64,000 nt of DNA from Pyricularia pennisetigena (taxonomy: Eukaryota; Ascomycota; Sordariomycetes; Magnaporthales; Pyriculariaceae). Positions 1-10,014 of this stretch are shown here, piece after piece. How positions within the stretch are numbered: position 1 is the first letter of the stretch; the number at the start of each line of letters is the position of its first letter. The notes below the pieces were generated by a model, which ran no database searches, had not been told where the DNA came from, and saw nothing but the letters and a program-made list of their open reading frames with translations. A program made the translations under genes and the position numbers. The stretch lies in contig NC_043742.1 in assembly GCF_004337985.1 (NCBI RefSeq), forward strand, positions 2,404,176 to 2,468,175. Direction: 5' to 3'.

Positions 1-52
1 GCTGTCCAATTGCCAGTCCCGGCCTCCTCCTCCTCCCTTTTGGTTAGTCACA

Positions 53-652
53 ATGCTCGGAACCGCCATGATCAAGACGGCAGCTCTGCTGTTCGCCGCG
101 AGCGTATCAGTTCTGGCTGCCCCGGCTAGACCAGTCATCACGCACCTGGGTAGCCAGGGCCCGATATTGTGTAGGTCGCACCTGGCAGACTCCTGAATTA
201 TTTTCCGAGAGGGCAAAACCGCTAAAACGCAACCCAGCTGGCGGCGTCATGACCAAGGACCTCGTCTACACGAGCGGCACCGTCCCGTCCATCAACGGCA
301 CGATTCCGGAGGGCATCAGTGCACAGACTGTAAGACTGCAGTCCTCGCCCACCCCCATCGTCTGCTGCGTCAAGAACCACTGCTAACCAGTCACATTTTT
401 TTTTCACCCGCACAAAAGGCCACTGTCATCAACAACATCGCCGCCGTCCTCAAGGAGGCAGGCACGTCGTGGGAGTACGCCCTCAAGACGACCGTCTTCC
501 TGGCAAACATGGACGACTACGCGGCCATGAACGCCGTGTACAGCGAGTTGCTGCCCAACCCCAAGCCGGCCCGGACCACCATCGAAGCCGGAAAGCTGCC
601 GGGAAATTTCCTGGTGGAGATTGAGGCCGTGGTGGCGAGGCCACACTGTTAG
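53..652 (+). CDS. RidA/YjgF-family protein with N-terminal secretion signal
   Basis: Three exons, 53-170, 238-329 and 419-652, join in frame to a 147-residue protein. The second half carries the RidA (YjgF/YER057c/UK114) core: a GGVMTKDLVYTSG strand, ISAQT followed by NNIAAVLKEAG, and the C-terminal block KPARTTIEAGKLPGNF then VEIEAVV. The Arg in PART matches the family's substrate-carboxylate-binding Arg. The family deaminates reactive enamine/imine intermediates made by PLP enzymes and is normally cytosolic or mitochondrial. Unusually, about 20 residues precede the core and read as a signal peptide (MIKTAALLFAASVSVLAA then PARP). ATG 53 has a good context (CACA-ATG); an in-frame ATG at 68 starts exactly at the hydrophobic signal. 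Family call is firm; extracellular location is inferred from the leader. Confidence 0.88.
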
Positions 653-1093
653 AATTTGTGGCTAACTATTGAAAAATTTGAAATGTGCCACTCCTGTCAC
701 GAGTCCAACGATTGTTACGAAGTAGTCAAAATAAGCTCATGTCAATGCTTGTCCACCCTAGCAATAATTCCATAGGCAAAGGTGCACACAGAAAGAAAAC
801 AAGAAGAAAAAAGCTCCGAACTGCGGGGCTATGAGCATTAGAGGGTTCAGAGACTCTTAATATACAAATGCCACATTTTGAAAGCTTTTTGAAAATACCA
901 AAACATGTTTTAGTATCTCTCCAATTCTTCATAGACCTCGTCTACGCAAAGGAACTAAGTGTAAAATAACCAAAAAGTAGGAATTACTATTTCTAATTGG
1001 TTAGATTTTATTTACTTTTTTCATAAGAAAAAGTAATTGCAATTTTTCCGGACGAAAAATAGGGCCAGTTGAATTCCATGGGTATTTGAAAAG

Positions 1094-1426
1094 TTAGGTA
1101 TTCGGACCGCACGTATATCGTTTAAATCCCAACTTAATTGAATACTTAAATACAATGACTATTGTTATTTTAACCTCGGTCTTCTTTTTGTAATTGTATT
1201 TGGAATTGTTTTCAAAAATGTCACGATCAAAGGTGACACGCCTTGTATAGTTGGGACCGACAAAGTATCTGCCAAGTGCAGGTACTGCTGGATCTTTTGA
1301 TCTATTGCCGTATGCATTGAATCGTCGGGCGCACACGTGACACTCCAGCCTTCGGGGGCTAGCCCGTAGTACAGACAAGTTAATATTTCTATAGGATTTG
1401 GGCGTGATTTTCAATTTACTTAACAA
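1094..1426 (-). CDS. orphan 110-residue reading frame, doubtful
   Basis: An uninterrupted minus-strand frame starting with ATG at 1426. The predicted product is basic, has an N-terminal CHVC pair and a late YTCGP cysteine, and alternates charged and beta-prone segments (VKITIVIVFKYS). It has no evident signal peptide from this ATG and matches no family I recognise. It abuts the DUF3638-like fragment head to head inside an AT-rich island, so it may be a decayed remnant, the last exon of a small secreted protein, or chance. Confidence 0.22.
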   Translation of the reverse strand: MLSKLKITPKSYRNINLSVLRASPRRLECHVCARRFNAYGNRSKDPAVPALGRYFVGPNYTRRVTFDRDIFENNSKYNYKKKTEVKITIVIVFKYSIKLGFKRYTCGPNT

Positions 1427-1684
1427 TTGGTTTTAATGGAACGAAAAATTCGTGCGACTTATTACCGCGTTCTGTGCGAGATTTTAATTTGGAGGGACAG
1501 CGTTATATCGACTCATTTGTTTGAAAATCTGTTTCAAAATAAAAACGGTGTATTGTTACTGCCTGTACGAGAAACGGGTTGCAACAACAACGCTGAACAG
1601 CTGCTAATAGCAATAATAAAGGGGTTGCCCGAAATCCACCTCATATTAGACGTCGGTGCGCAAACATTAAATATTGGAGCTTAA
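1427..1684 (+). pseudogene. fragment resembling the DUF3638 family
   Basis: An open stretch of about 85 codons contains GVLLLPVRETGCNNNAEQ, then LPEIHLILDVGAQ and an upstream ILIWRDSVI. This resembles a segment of the very large fungal proteins with DUF3638/DUF3645 domains as I remember them, where a conserved VRETG and DVGAQ occur in this order. Those proteins exceed 2000 residues; here the match ends at a stop at 1682-1684 and nothing recognisable continues on either side. It is best read as a relic of a lost gene or a shuffled fragment. Assignment is from memory of family motifs, so moderate at best. Confidence 0.4.
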
Positions 1685-2165
1685 TAACTTTCCAGTTGCG
1701 CAAAGATGTCTGTAGACGAACCAACCGGCGAATTCTGGAAATTCCAAACAGCAGGCATGCGTTTTTTTGGGGACCACGATGATTTTAAGTTTTTGATCTT
1801 CGTGGTACATGTGAGATTTTTCAAACGTCTACGCATGCCCAGCAGCTTGATCAGTGTCTTCGGCAAAATCAAAGTTACAAGCCTCTTGGTGTGGATATGC
1901 AATCCATAGCTTATCAGTATGTCTGGTAAACAGGTTTTGATGCAAATGGCCTTGAATGTTCCCTCCCTTTCAAAAGCTCCGTACAAGAAGCCAAGATGTG
2001 TTATCGGATATGTAATAGAAGAAAAAAAAAAAAGAAAGTCTAAGAACCAAAAGCCGACGCCAACACCTGCGCAAAACGATCCTCTCACCCAATTTCTTTG
2101 TTTAAAAGTCTCTTTCTTGCCACCTCTAGAAACGCGCTCCCGTCGCAAGAAAAACACTGCCACTC

Positions 2166-2639
2166 CTAGACAGGGAGGACAGCAAGCTGCGCAGCTGGTG
2201 CAGCGCTTCCCATGGCGGCCTTGCCACAGCTGCCGAACTGGGGCTGACATCCCTCGAGGCAGAAACTAGGCCCATTTCCACTGACGAGATAGAAAAGCGT
2301 CAGAATTCGAGATTGCACAAAAGACTTCCATACATGAGGACGCGGAAAGGGGCGAGCGAGACGCAAGATGAACTAGATTGCGTGCACATACCAAAATCCG
2401 CCATGTGAGCAGCAGGGGCCGTGATCAGTGTCTTTGCACGTCGTGCCGTTCTTGAAGAGGCCGCATGTGCCGTCGTCGGTCGGGACGATGTTGTCCGGAA
2501 CTTTCGGGATTGCTTTTTCCTCTGCAGGTGGGGTGGATATTGGGGAGTCTGGTGTTGGCACTGTCGCGGCGGGGGAGGCGAGGGTCACGCCGACCAGAGA
2601 GGCCAGGGTGATTTTGCTCAGGATGCTGATGAGATTCAT
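2166..2639 (-). CDS. small secreted hevein-type chitin-binding (CBM18) protein
   Basis: Two exons on the minus strand, 2639-2392 and 2280-2166, separated by a 111-nt intron (GTATGT...TCGTCAG), give a 120-residue protein. Residues 1-22 form a signal peptide (MNLISILSKITLASLVGVTL then ASPA). A Pro/Thr-rich spacer follows, then a complete hevein domain spelled across the splice: CGLFKNGTTC, GPCCSHGGFCG, FCLEGC and FGSC, with all eight cysteines in family order. Without splicing the frame ends before the last four cysteines. CBM18 modules bind chitin; single-module secreted forms in fungi can shield hyphal chitin or act on other fungi. Role here is inferred. A TATA-like TATTTAAG lies about 255 bp upstream. 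Confidence 0.88.
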
Positions 2640-4442
2640 TGTGCTGTGAGGGCGTTGATCTTAGTATCTGTGTCGTCGCTGATTGTTCGATTCAAACTTT
2701 TCAAATAAATTACTGTCGCTGTTTTTTTTTCTTTCAAAAAAAAAAAAAAAAAAAGAACTGTGTGCTCAGGTCCAGCAACGACGGAAATGAGAGACAATAG
2801 GGTGGGAATCAGTTTTATGTCTGCTGAAAACGAAGGAAACAATAGATGCCATCGGGGATTCCTTGAAACACTTACGTCAAGAAAATACCCGCCTCTTAAA
2901 TACCCTCAACAGTGTCAACACACGGATTCCGCTGTGCGCCTCGACCAAGCCATAAATAAGGGGGCCCGCGTAATCCGTTGGCAACGAAGACGCCGTTAGC
3001 CTCGTAAGGTGGGCGCTCGATGGCGCTAAGAGGGCGTCTAGACTCGCAAAGACGCCATCGCGTCAGGCTTTAGCGGCTATGCAAGGGGGCTGCCGGCTAG
3101 GGGCGATAGTTTCGTGTCTTTCTAAGGTGCTGCCTGCCGTTTATAGTCGTGAAGCCAGGGGCAAAGTTTCCTCTAAATCCAGATCTGGAGGACCAACGTT
3201 CCTGCATGCACTGCGCCGATGGTCGATGGACTGGCTTTCATTCAACTTGATTCAAGACTACAGTAGTCAGTGTCGATTTGGAGCAGAAGCACCAAGCAAA
3301 CAAAATTTGTTACGATAATGGTAATTGCTTTGTTTGTACAACCGTTGACACGAGATTCAGCTCCTGAATTCAAAAACCTTGCATTCCAGCGCGTCCACTG
3401 TGCGGTCCCTAGGACTACTGTCAAATTCATTCAACTGCATGAGCGTAGTTGTGTATCCGTCAAACGGGACAAGGCCACAGCTTGAGGCTGTGGGGGCAGA
3501 GTGCTATGTTCAAATTGATCTGAATGTTGATCGGGGGCAGACGGAGTAAACGATACAATCTACTGCTAGTATTGATAGCAGAGATCTGTGTCTGTATGAG
3601 GGCTGAATTATCGCGGTACAAAATGAGCAAACCTTGGCTATGCGATGCAAAGGCTGACGTCAGTTCCAGCGTCTCTCTAGTGCTAGTGGCGCTCCAAGGA
3701 TCCAGAGCCTCGGGCACTTACGATGGATCAAGACGCCGGCGCCAGAACTGGCAAGTTCGGTGGCGCCTTGTCGGTTTCCTCAGAGGAGGTAGGTCTCTCG
3801 GCGGCTGGGACGGTGGAAAGCACCATGATTGATCAAAGCGATATCTGGCAATCCGCGACCGCCTGCCAGCCCATGCTCGTTGTCATTCGGCAGATTCTCG
3901 AAATGGAACAGCCGCTGGACAGAGGCCAGTAGTGACGGGCGACTCGATGTTTGGTACAGAAGTTGTGATTTATCCGGGCCAATTCTTAGCGGAGCTTTGT
4001 TGGCATGTGTAGGCCGACCCACGATACTAATGGTAGTAATGATTATAATAATTTGGCGAGGCTATGACAGTTTTGAGTGTGGTAAGAATGTTTCGTCGCA
4101 GCTCTACAGTGGAAATAAGCCAAATGCGATAGGGTATTGGTAATGAGTTGGATTTGCGGTTGTGCAGAAGCCTCCAAGTTTTCTCATGCTTGGAAGTGCA
4201 AATACGTGGACATGGTCGAAAGGTGGGATGTGTATTGCAGGGCATAGCAACCAGTCCCGCTTCTTCGGGTCTGATGGGAATCTGAGTCCAAGGTGAGATC
4301 AATTATCGCGTACGTTCTTCTGCTCCCTTTATCTGGGCGAGGGGCAGGGTCATAAAAAAATAATCTAAACATGTCTAAAAAGAATGACAAACGCCACAGC
4401 AGATAGCCTCGGCTTGCCTCTTCATAAATATATGCTCCCGCG
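2640..4442. other. spacer, no supported gene
   Basis: Contains the promoter side of the hevein-type gene, a 19-A run at 2736-2754, and a GC-rich patch at 2985-3070 where AGACGCC/GGCGTCT words recur in both orientations. Short frames (for example 3723-3932, plus) have no signal peptide or recognisable motif. I see no supported gene. Confidence 0.5.
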
Positions 4443-5068
4443 TCATTGTTTGCCTTTCAGGCTGTCACAAGGCACGCTGTTTGGCACAAACGGGGGGTCG
4501 ATAAAGTAGTCGTGGTACCACGTGACCTGGTGCTCTGGCTTGGGAGTCAAGTTCGCCATGGCCTCGACCCTCTGGTCCTTCTTGAGCACGGTGTACTGGG
4601 TCTTGTAGTAGTTCTGCGAGCAGTTGCCCTTGACGTAGTTGTGCTCGATCCGTCCCTGAACCTCAAAGACCGTAGCCGTGTCGTTGTTGCTCACCACGAA
4701 GGCGGTGTTTGGGAAGTGGCTCAGCGTCTTGCTGCCGTCTGGTGGCAGGAACCCCTGTTTGCACTTGAGGATAGCTGCGGGGCCGACGCAGTCGAGTGTC
4801 AATGTTGTCTGTCGGCCTGTGCTGGTGAAGAAATCGGTAAAGGAGGTGGTTGCGGACATGTCGTCGGCTTGTCCCACGAGTCTGTTCTTTATTGTCAGTA
4901 CGGAACAGAAAGAGAATAATAATTGCTTGGTTCTTATCTTGTCTTTGCTTACGCTTCGTAAAAGGGCTTGAACTCAACCGGTACGCCCGGCTTGGGTGCA
5001 TAGTTGCTCATATCAAGAGCAGCTACAGCACCAGCAGCGACCGTAGTGTAGAGAATTTGAAACTTCAT
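4443..5068 (-). CDS. small secreted protein, paralogue A (possibly NTF2/SnoaL-like fold)
   Basis: Two exons, 5068-4953 and 4881-4443, encode 184 residues. The N terminus (MKFQILYTTVAAGAVAALD) is a signal peptide. The mature part shares an ordered set of motifs with the divergently transcribed neighbour at 5885-6626: ATTSFTDFF versus ATTTFSDFF, FLPPDGSKT versus LLPPNGNKA, and YVKGNCSQ versus YTPGNCSQ. The length and pattern suggest an NTF2/SnoaL-like fold, but I do not recognise a named family. Two late cysteines and the GNCSQ cysteine could form disulphides. Paralogue A lacks the intron that splits paralogue B after GNCSQA. Function unknown; secretion likely. Confidence 0.82.
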
Positions 5069-5310
5069 TATCGCGACTGGAATCAAGTTGTATCGTATCG
5101 GAGGGCAAAGAAAAAAGAGAGTGGCGCTTGACAAGCTAAACTGTGGATAGTATAGCGCAAGGGGAATTAGTCTAGTGAGAGAATGAAGTGGACAAAAAAA
5201 CCCGGTTTTCAAAGAAAGTCTGGGGAATCAAATGATTATAATGATTTGTCGTCAAGCTACTTTGAAAAAAAAAATGCGCTCCGCTTTCCTCGGCCGGGCC
5301 CGTCTTGCCC

Positions 5311-5318
5311 CTTTATAC
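5311..5318 (-). promoter_or_regulatory. TATA box for secreted paralogue A
   Basis: Read on the minus strand as TGTATAAAG, about 245 bp upstream of the ATG at 5068. It is one of two outward-facing TATA elements in the shared 816-bp intergenic region. Confidence 0.4.
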
Positions 5319-5671
5319 AGATTGCCGAAATGTATGCCTTGTTGATTCAGCAACCTAGGGGAGCGAAACCTTGGTCATGTAGATCTCTTCTTTCGGTAAA
5401 CGGAAAACCCAAACATTTTTTCTGCTAGTCATGACCTTGCCTTTACCCCCTGAGACTGCGCCCCTCTGCGCCCCTCCGGGTACCTGAAGGAAGAAACGAA
5501 GCTTTCTATGCGGAGTAGCCGTTGACAGCTGCAAAGGTTCACACAAAAAGGGGTGGGACTAAATATGGATTGTGAGCGGCTTGGCGAGATTTGAGTTAGA
5601 TGAGCTGTGCGACCTGCGTCAATGGCACCATTTTTGGATAGGATACCCTCCGCTATTTCCAGGTGAAGCTT

Positions 5672-5682
5672 TATATATAAAA
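5672..5682 (+). promoter_or_regulatory. TATA box for secreted paralogue B
   Basis: TATATATAAAA, about 205 bp upstream of the ATG at 5885 and facing away from the minus-strand TATA at 5311-5318. Confidence 0.45.
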
Positions 5683-5884
5683 TCATTGCTTCCATCCACT
5701 ATTTTCGAGGAAAGGAGAAAAAGACATCCTGTGTTATCGTCATCGCCATTTGGATCCAACTTAGCACGCATTTCACACATTCGTTTAAACCGCAACCCTC
5801 TATTTTGCATTTTATCATTTTTTTAGGTTTAGACCCAAGTCACTCTTTTGACCCCACAGCATTTACTTCTATTTCATCGTCATC

Positions 5885-6626
5885 ATGCGCTTCTCTTCAG
5901 TCACTTTCGGCCTCGCAGCTACCATTGCTGTTGCTTCACCAGTAACAATGGACCCTTACAAAGCCGGGGATAACGTTGATCCCGCCTTTGCCAAGTTTGT
6001 TGAAGAGTAGGTATCAAATCTCCCCTGCCCGAAAAAAATAAAAGTACTGTGGTTCCCGCATGAATGTGCCCGGAGAATATAGTTGCTGACCCGGCCCCAA
6101 TCACACAATCAAGGTGGTACCGCATCTCGGAGGACAAGGCCGCCACCACTACATTTAGCGACTTCTTCGCGCCGGGTGGTCAGCTTATCGTGGCCGGCTC
6201 AGTGTTCGACACGCCGGAAAAGATTGTCGCCGTCAAACAGAACCTCCTGCCGCCCAATGGCAACAAGGCGTGGTGGCATCTGATCCAGGGATCGACGCTG
6301 GTGGCTGATGACACCAAGACGCAGACTGTCAGCGCCAAGATTATCATCCAGACTATCTATACCCCGGGCAACTGCTCGCAGGCGCAGTAAGATCTATCTT
6401 TTCCTTAGCTTCTTCTTTCTCGGGATATAAGATGACGTGGGGTGGGGTGCGGACTTTGAGCGGGGCTAACATGGTTAATTTTATCAGTGGAAACGCGGCA
6501 TTTACCGTCGCCAAGGATGCGTCTGGAAAGCCGAACTGGGTACCGCACACGGGAGGACTGAAGGTCTATAATCTGGCTGTCAACACCGTCCAATCTCCGA
6601 CAGACGAGCCTTGCTCAAAGGCATAA
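5885..6626 (+). CDS. small secreted protein, paralogue B
   Basis: Three exons, 5885-6006, 6114-6386 and 6488-6626, give 177 residues. The first donor must be GTAGGT at 6007, because reading on meets an in-frame TAG. The signal peptide is MRFSSVTFGLAATIAVASP. The second exon begins EWYRISED and carries ATTTFSDFF, LLPPNGNKAWWH and TPGNCSQ, all collinear with paralogue A. The third exon ends PTDEPCSKA, parallel to SVPCDSLKG in paralogue A. A head-to-head arrangement with shared control is suggested by the single intergenic region with two TATA boxes. Function unknown. Confidence 0.82.
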
Positions 6627-7309
6627 GATTCAATCTTCTTCAAATGTATTTTTTTTTCTTCCTTCTCTTTTTTTATTTAGACTTACGAACTTTCAGAAGC
6701 AAATCTATGTGAACAAATGACATCCTCATCGATCATCACCATCACGTCGCGGGATAAACAGCGCTCAGGAGAGACACTAGAGTTGTTGCTAGAAGTGTCA
6801 CGTTGCAATCAAGCTGAACTCAGCAAGCGGGGTTTGCATCCCTTCCATGCTGACAGTTCTGGACTCTTGTTGATCACCGGAAGGGTGGTGTTCTCAATAT
6901 GTGCTTGCTAGTTCCATGGCTTGCATACTAGCCCCCCCGCCTCTCAAGCCATTCTCTGCATATGCACATCTCAACCAAACCAATCACATCTGCTCTCCAG
7001 CACACCTTATTCTTTTTGATTTTCACTCAGCGACATGCAGACCCCTTGACGAGAGTGGAGAAGTCAGGATACGCGACGGAATAATCCCTTTTCGGGTTTA
7101 GAATCCCTCCTCGGGTCGCCATTCTTACTATAAGAAGTTTAGGAGGATGTGACATTCCATTAAGAGGCATGGTGGGCTATATATACCGGGCTCTGTGCGC
7201 CATAACAGCGCAAAACGAGCCTGAAATCAGACCGAAAGTCTTTCAAGATCTGGCGATTCCCACCCTTTTTAAGTTTGGTGACAAATCGTTCAAGAACCCA
7301 AAACCCAAA
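6627..7309 (+). other. spacer and P450 promoter
   Basis: No gene seen. The distal part is the upstream region of the cytochrome P450 gene, with the TATA element listed separately. Confidence 0.4.
7178..7185 (+). promoter_or_regulatory. TATA box of the P450 gene; decides the start codon
   Basis: TATATATA lies 125-132 bp upstream of ATG 7310 but only a few bases downstream of the in-frame ATG at 7169. A transcript starting from it would lack 7169, which favours 7310 as start. Confidence 0.45.
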
Positions 7310-9207
7310 ATGCTGCTGCAAGAAGCCGCCGACGTGCTGGCCAAGCACTGGCTCCCCAGCATCCTCGCCTTGGCCGCTGTTTACCTGGCAGCGAGTTACA
7401 CAATCGAATACCGCCGCCTCCGCGGCTTCCCCGGCCCGCTCCTTGGTTCCTTTTCGTACCTGTGGCTAGCCTACAATGGCGTCAGGGGCCGTCAGGGAGC
7501 CATCTACTACGAGACCATGAAGAAGTACCGCGTGCCGGAGCACTCGTTCGTCCGCATCGGGCCCAACGACCTGATGACCGACTCGCCCGAGGTGGTGCGG
7601 CGCATGTCGTCGGCGCGCTCCACCTACCTCCGCAGCAGCTGGTACCGCACCACCAAGCTGGACCCGTACGGCGACTCGCTGCTGAGCACGCTCGACACGG
7701 CCCACCACGACGCCCTCAAGGCCAAGGCCGGCAGGGGCTACGCCGGCCGCGACAACGAGAACCTCGAGAGCGACATCGACGGCCAGGTGCGGGCGCTCAT
7801 CGGATTGCTCGAGCGCAAGTACCTGAGCAGCGATCACGGCGGCGGCCTCGGTGACGGCTCGTCCTTTAGGCCCGTCGACATGGCCACCACCATGCAGTAC
7901 TTTACCCTCGATGCCATCACCAAGCTGGCCTACAGCAACGCCTTTGGCTTCTTGGAGCGCGACATGGACGTGCACGGCTACATGAAGGCCATCAGGGACG
8001 TGGTCCCCCTGATCATCGTCTCGTCCGAGTGGCCGCTGGCGGGAAGTGTATTCTTCAGCTCGTGGTTTCTCAAGCTGTTTGGTCCGACACCTACAGACAA
8101 GACGGGAGTTGGAAAGATCATGGGGTTTGTCTTGTCCATTTTTTTTTTTTTTTTTGTTTATCATCCAGCTAATAAAGCTCCAGCGAAGCTGACTTCGTCT
8201 TTTTTTGACAATTTTCTTTTTTTTTTCTTTTCCGTCATCTAGAACTCTAAGAGAAGTCGTGGCCACACGCTTCGGACCCGAAGCCAAAGACCGACCCGAC
8301 ATGCTGGGATCATTTGTGCGCAACGGCCTTTCGCAGTACCAGTGCGAGCAGGAGGTCATGCTTCAGATCGTGGCCGGTTCCGACACGACGGCGACGGCGC
8401 TACGTGGCACCCTGCTGCGTCTCTGCTCGACACCCAAGGTCTACCTGAAGCTTCAGAAAGAGATCGACGAGGCGGTGCGGTCTGGAATGGTAGGCGAGGG
8501 CGTCATCCACCACGAAACGGCCAAAAAGCTGCCCTACCTTCAGGTAAATCGACTCTCTCAACCGCTTGTTTTTTTTTTTTCCTCTTTCTTTTTTCTTTGT
8601 TTGTCCCTCCCTCTCCATTCAACGCTTGAATACTCACATATTTCATGTCATTCTCTCTGTCAGGCCGTCATCTACGAAGGTCTGCGCCTCAACCCCCCTT
8701 TCACCGGCGTCCTGATGAAGGAGGTGCCTCCGGGAGGTGACGAGATGGACGGCGTCTTCATCCCCGCCGGTGTGCGCATCGGCGTCAGCGCCAAAAGCAT
8801 CCAGATGCGGCAGGACGTCTACGGCCACGACGTCGACTTGTTCCGGCCCGAGAGGTGGACCGAGTGTGACGAGCAGACGCGGATGCGCATGGCCGCAAAC
8901 ACGGAGCTCGTCTTTGGGTACGGGCGGTGGATGTGTGCCGGCAAGAACGTGGCTTTTATGGAGCTCAACAAGGTTTACTTTGAGGTGAGTCAAGAAACCG
9001 ATTCGCTTCATTGGCATGAGAAAGCGGGTGAAATATGCATTCGAAATGTTGGTTTTCTTGCTTGCTGACCATTTATCGTGGGAAACTTAGTTGCTCCGAC
9101 GCTTCGACTTTCAGGTCGTCGACACTAAAAACCCAGTCAAAGAGGAGAATTTCAATGTCGTATTTCACAAGGATATGTTTATGAAGGTTACCAGGCGGGT
9201 GCTTTAG
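7310..9207 (+). CDS. cytochrome P450 monooxygenase (pisatin demethylase-like)
   Basis: Four exons, 7310-8124, 8243-8543, 8664-8984 and 9091-9207, give 517 residues, a normal microsomal P450 length. An N-terminal membrane anchor (SILALAAVYLAASYTI) is followed by RLRGFPGPLLG. The I-helix oxygen-binding motif is AGSDTTATAL, the K-helix ExxR is EGLR in VIYEGLRLNPP, FRPERW follows, and the haem ligand is Cys463 in VFGYGRWMCAGKN. The haem-loop sequence resembles fungal P450s annotated as pisatin demethylase-like. Substrate is unknown; the enzyme would act on the ER with a P450 reductase. Introns 1 and 2 have long poly-T tracts. Adjacent genes do not form an obvious secondary-metabolite cluster, as no synthase or terpene cyclase is present. 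Confidence 0.92.
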
Positions 9208-10014
9208 GTCAATTGTTAATCAAAGTCGGCAGGAAATTACGGTAGATGCGTCTCCATAGATTAATGGACTATGGATCTTGTTGGTGACAAATAATCACTT
9301 GATGACTCTTGGACAGGAGCAGGATTACCGCAAGGATTACGGAGAGTTGCCTTCACGATGGGTATCTGGTCTGGTTCATTTGCTGCTTATTCTTATTTCC
9401 TATCAGTTTTTCGGAGATATAGTCAACAACTCTAGTCAATACCGAACGACCGTCAACTTGTTCCAAACAATGCCTCTGACCGACTCAACGATCAACAACG
9501 ACTCAATACGGTTCTAAACCATGATTAGATTTCAGCCGCAAACGGTCCTGTTGAGCTGGTAATCAGGCCATGAGCAGTCCTTGCTCTGCATTAACCCCTG
9601 TCATACGCCAAAAATGACCTGGTAACTCGGGAATAAACATCTGCCATGCGTTCATCATTTCCAATTTACCAACCTCTATCAGAAAGTATCGGATGAACAA
9701 TACCCCTCCGTTTGTTGTCGGGAAGTTAGCTTGTTGATCAGACCATTAGCCAAAGTACATATACCTGGACATATAAGTCCATTCCCCCTCATTCCCCGCG
9801 ATAATGGCCTTGATGTGCGGAGACGACTCGACTCGCACTCGCTGCCCCAACGAACCTCGATAAGCACTATCTAGACTAGACCAGGCGCCAAGTGCTGGTA
9901 GCACCCACCCATCTCCCCTACTATCTCCCCTCTCTCACTTCCAAATCTGGGATTGAACATCGCATCCCCAGAACCATTCGATAAAACCAACAGAAAAAGA
10001 AAAAAAAAAAAAAA
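9208..10014. other. spacer, no supported gene
   Basis: Region between the P450 stop and the MetX-like gene. No convincing coding signal; ends in a purine-rich leader with 14 A just before ATG 10015. Confidence 0.4.

Larger units (their letters stand above)
653..2165. other. AT-rich spacer with gene relics
   Basis: About 1.5 kb between the RidA-like and hevein-type genes. Base composition is clearly AT-richer than the flanking genes, with long A and T runs around 960-1060 and 2024-2037. It holds a DUF3638-like fragment (1427-1684) and an orphan reading frame (1094-1426, minus), listed separately. No intact transposon ends or terminal repeats were seen. The composition would suit old repeat-induced point mutation, but this was not measured. 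Confidence 0.5.

Noticed and set aside
2985..3070. AGACGCC/GGCGTCT repeated words
   Set aside because: Imperfect and short; could be a regulatory patch but no defined site or stem was supported.
7169..7309. Upstream in-frame ATG of the P450 gene
   Set aside because: A TATA box lies just downstream of it and the added residues carry no P450 feature; ATG 7310 begins directly before the membrane anchor.
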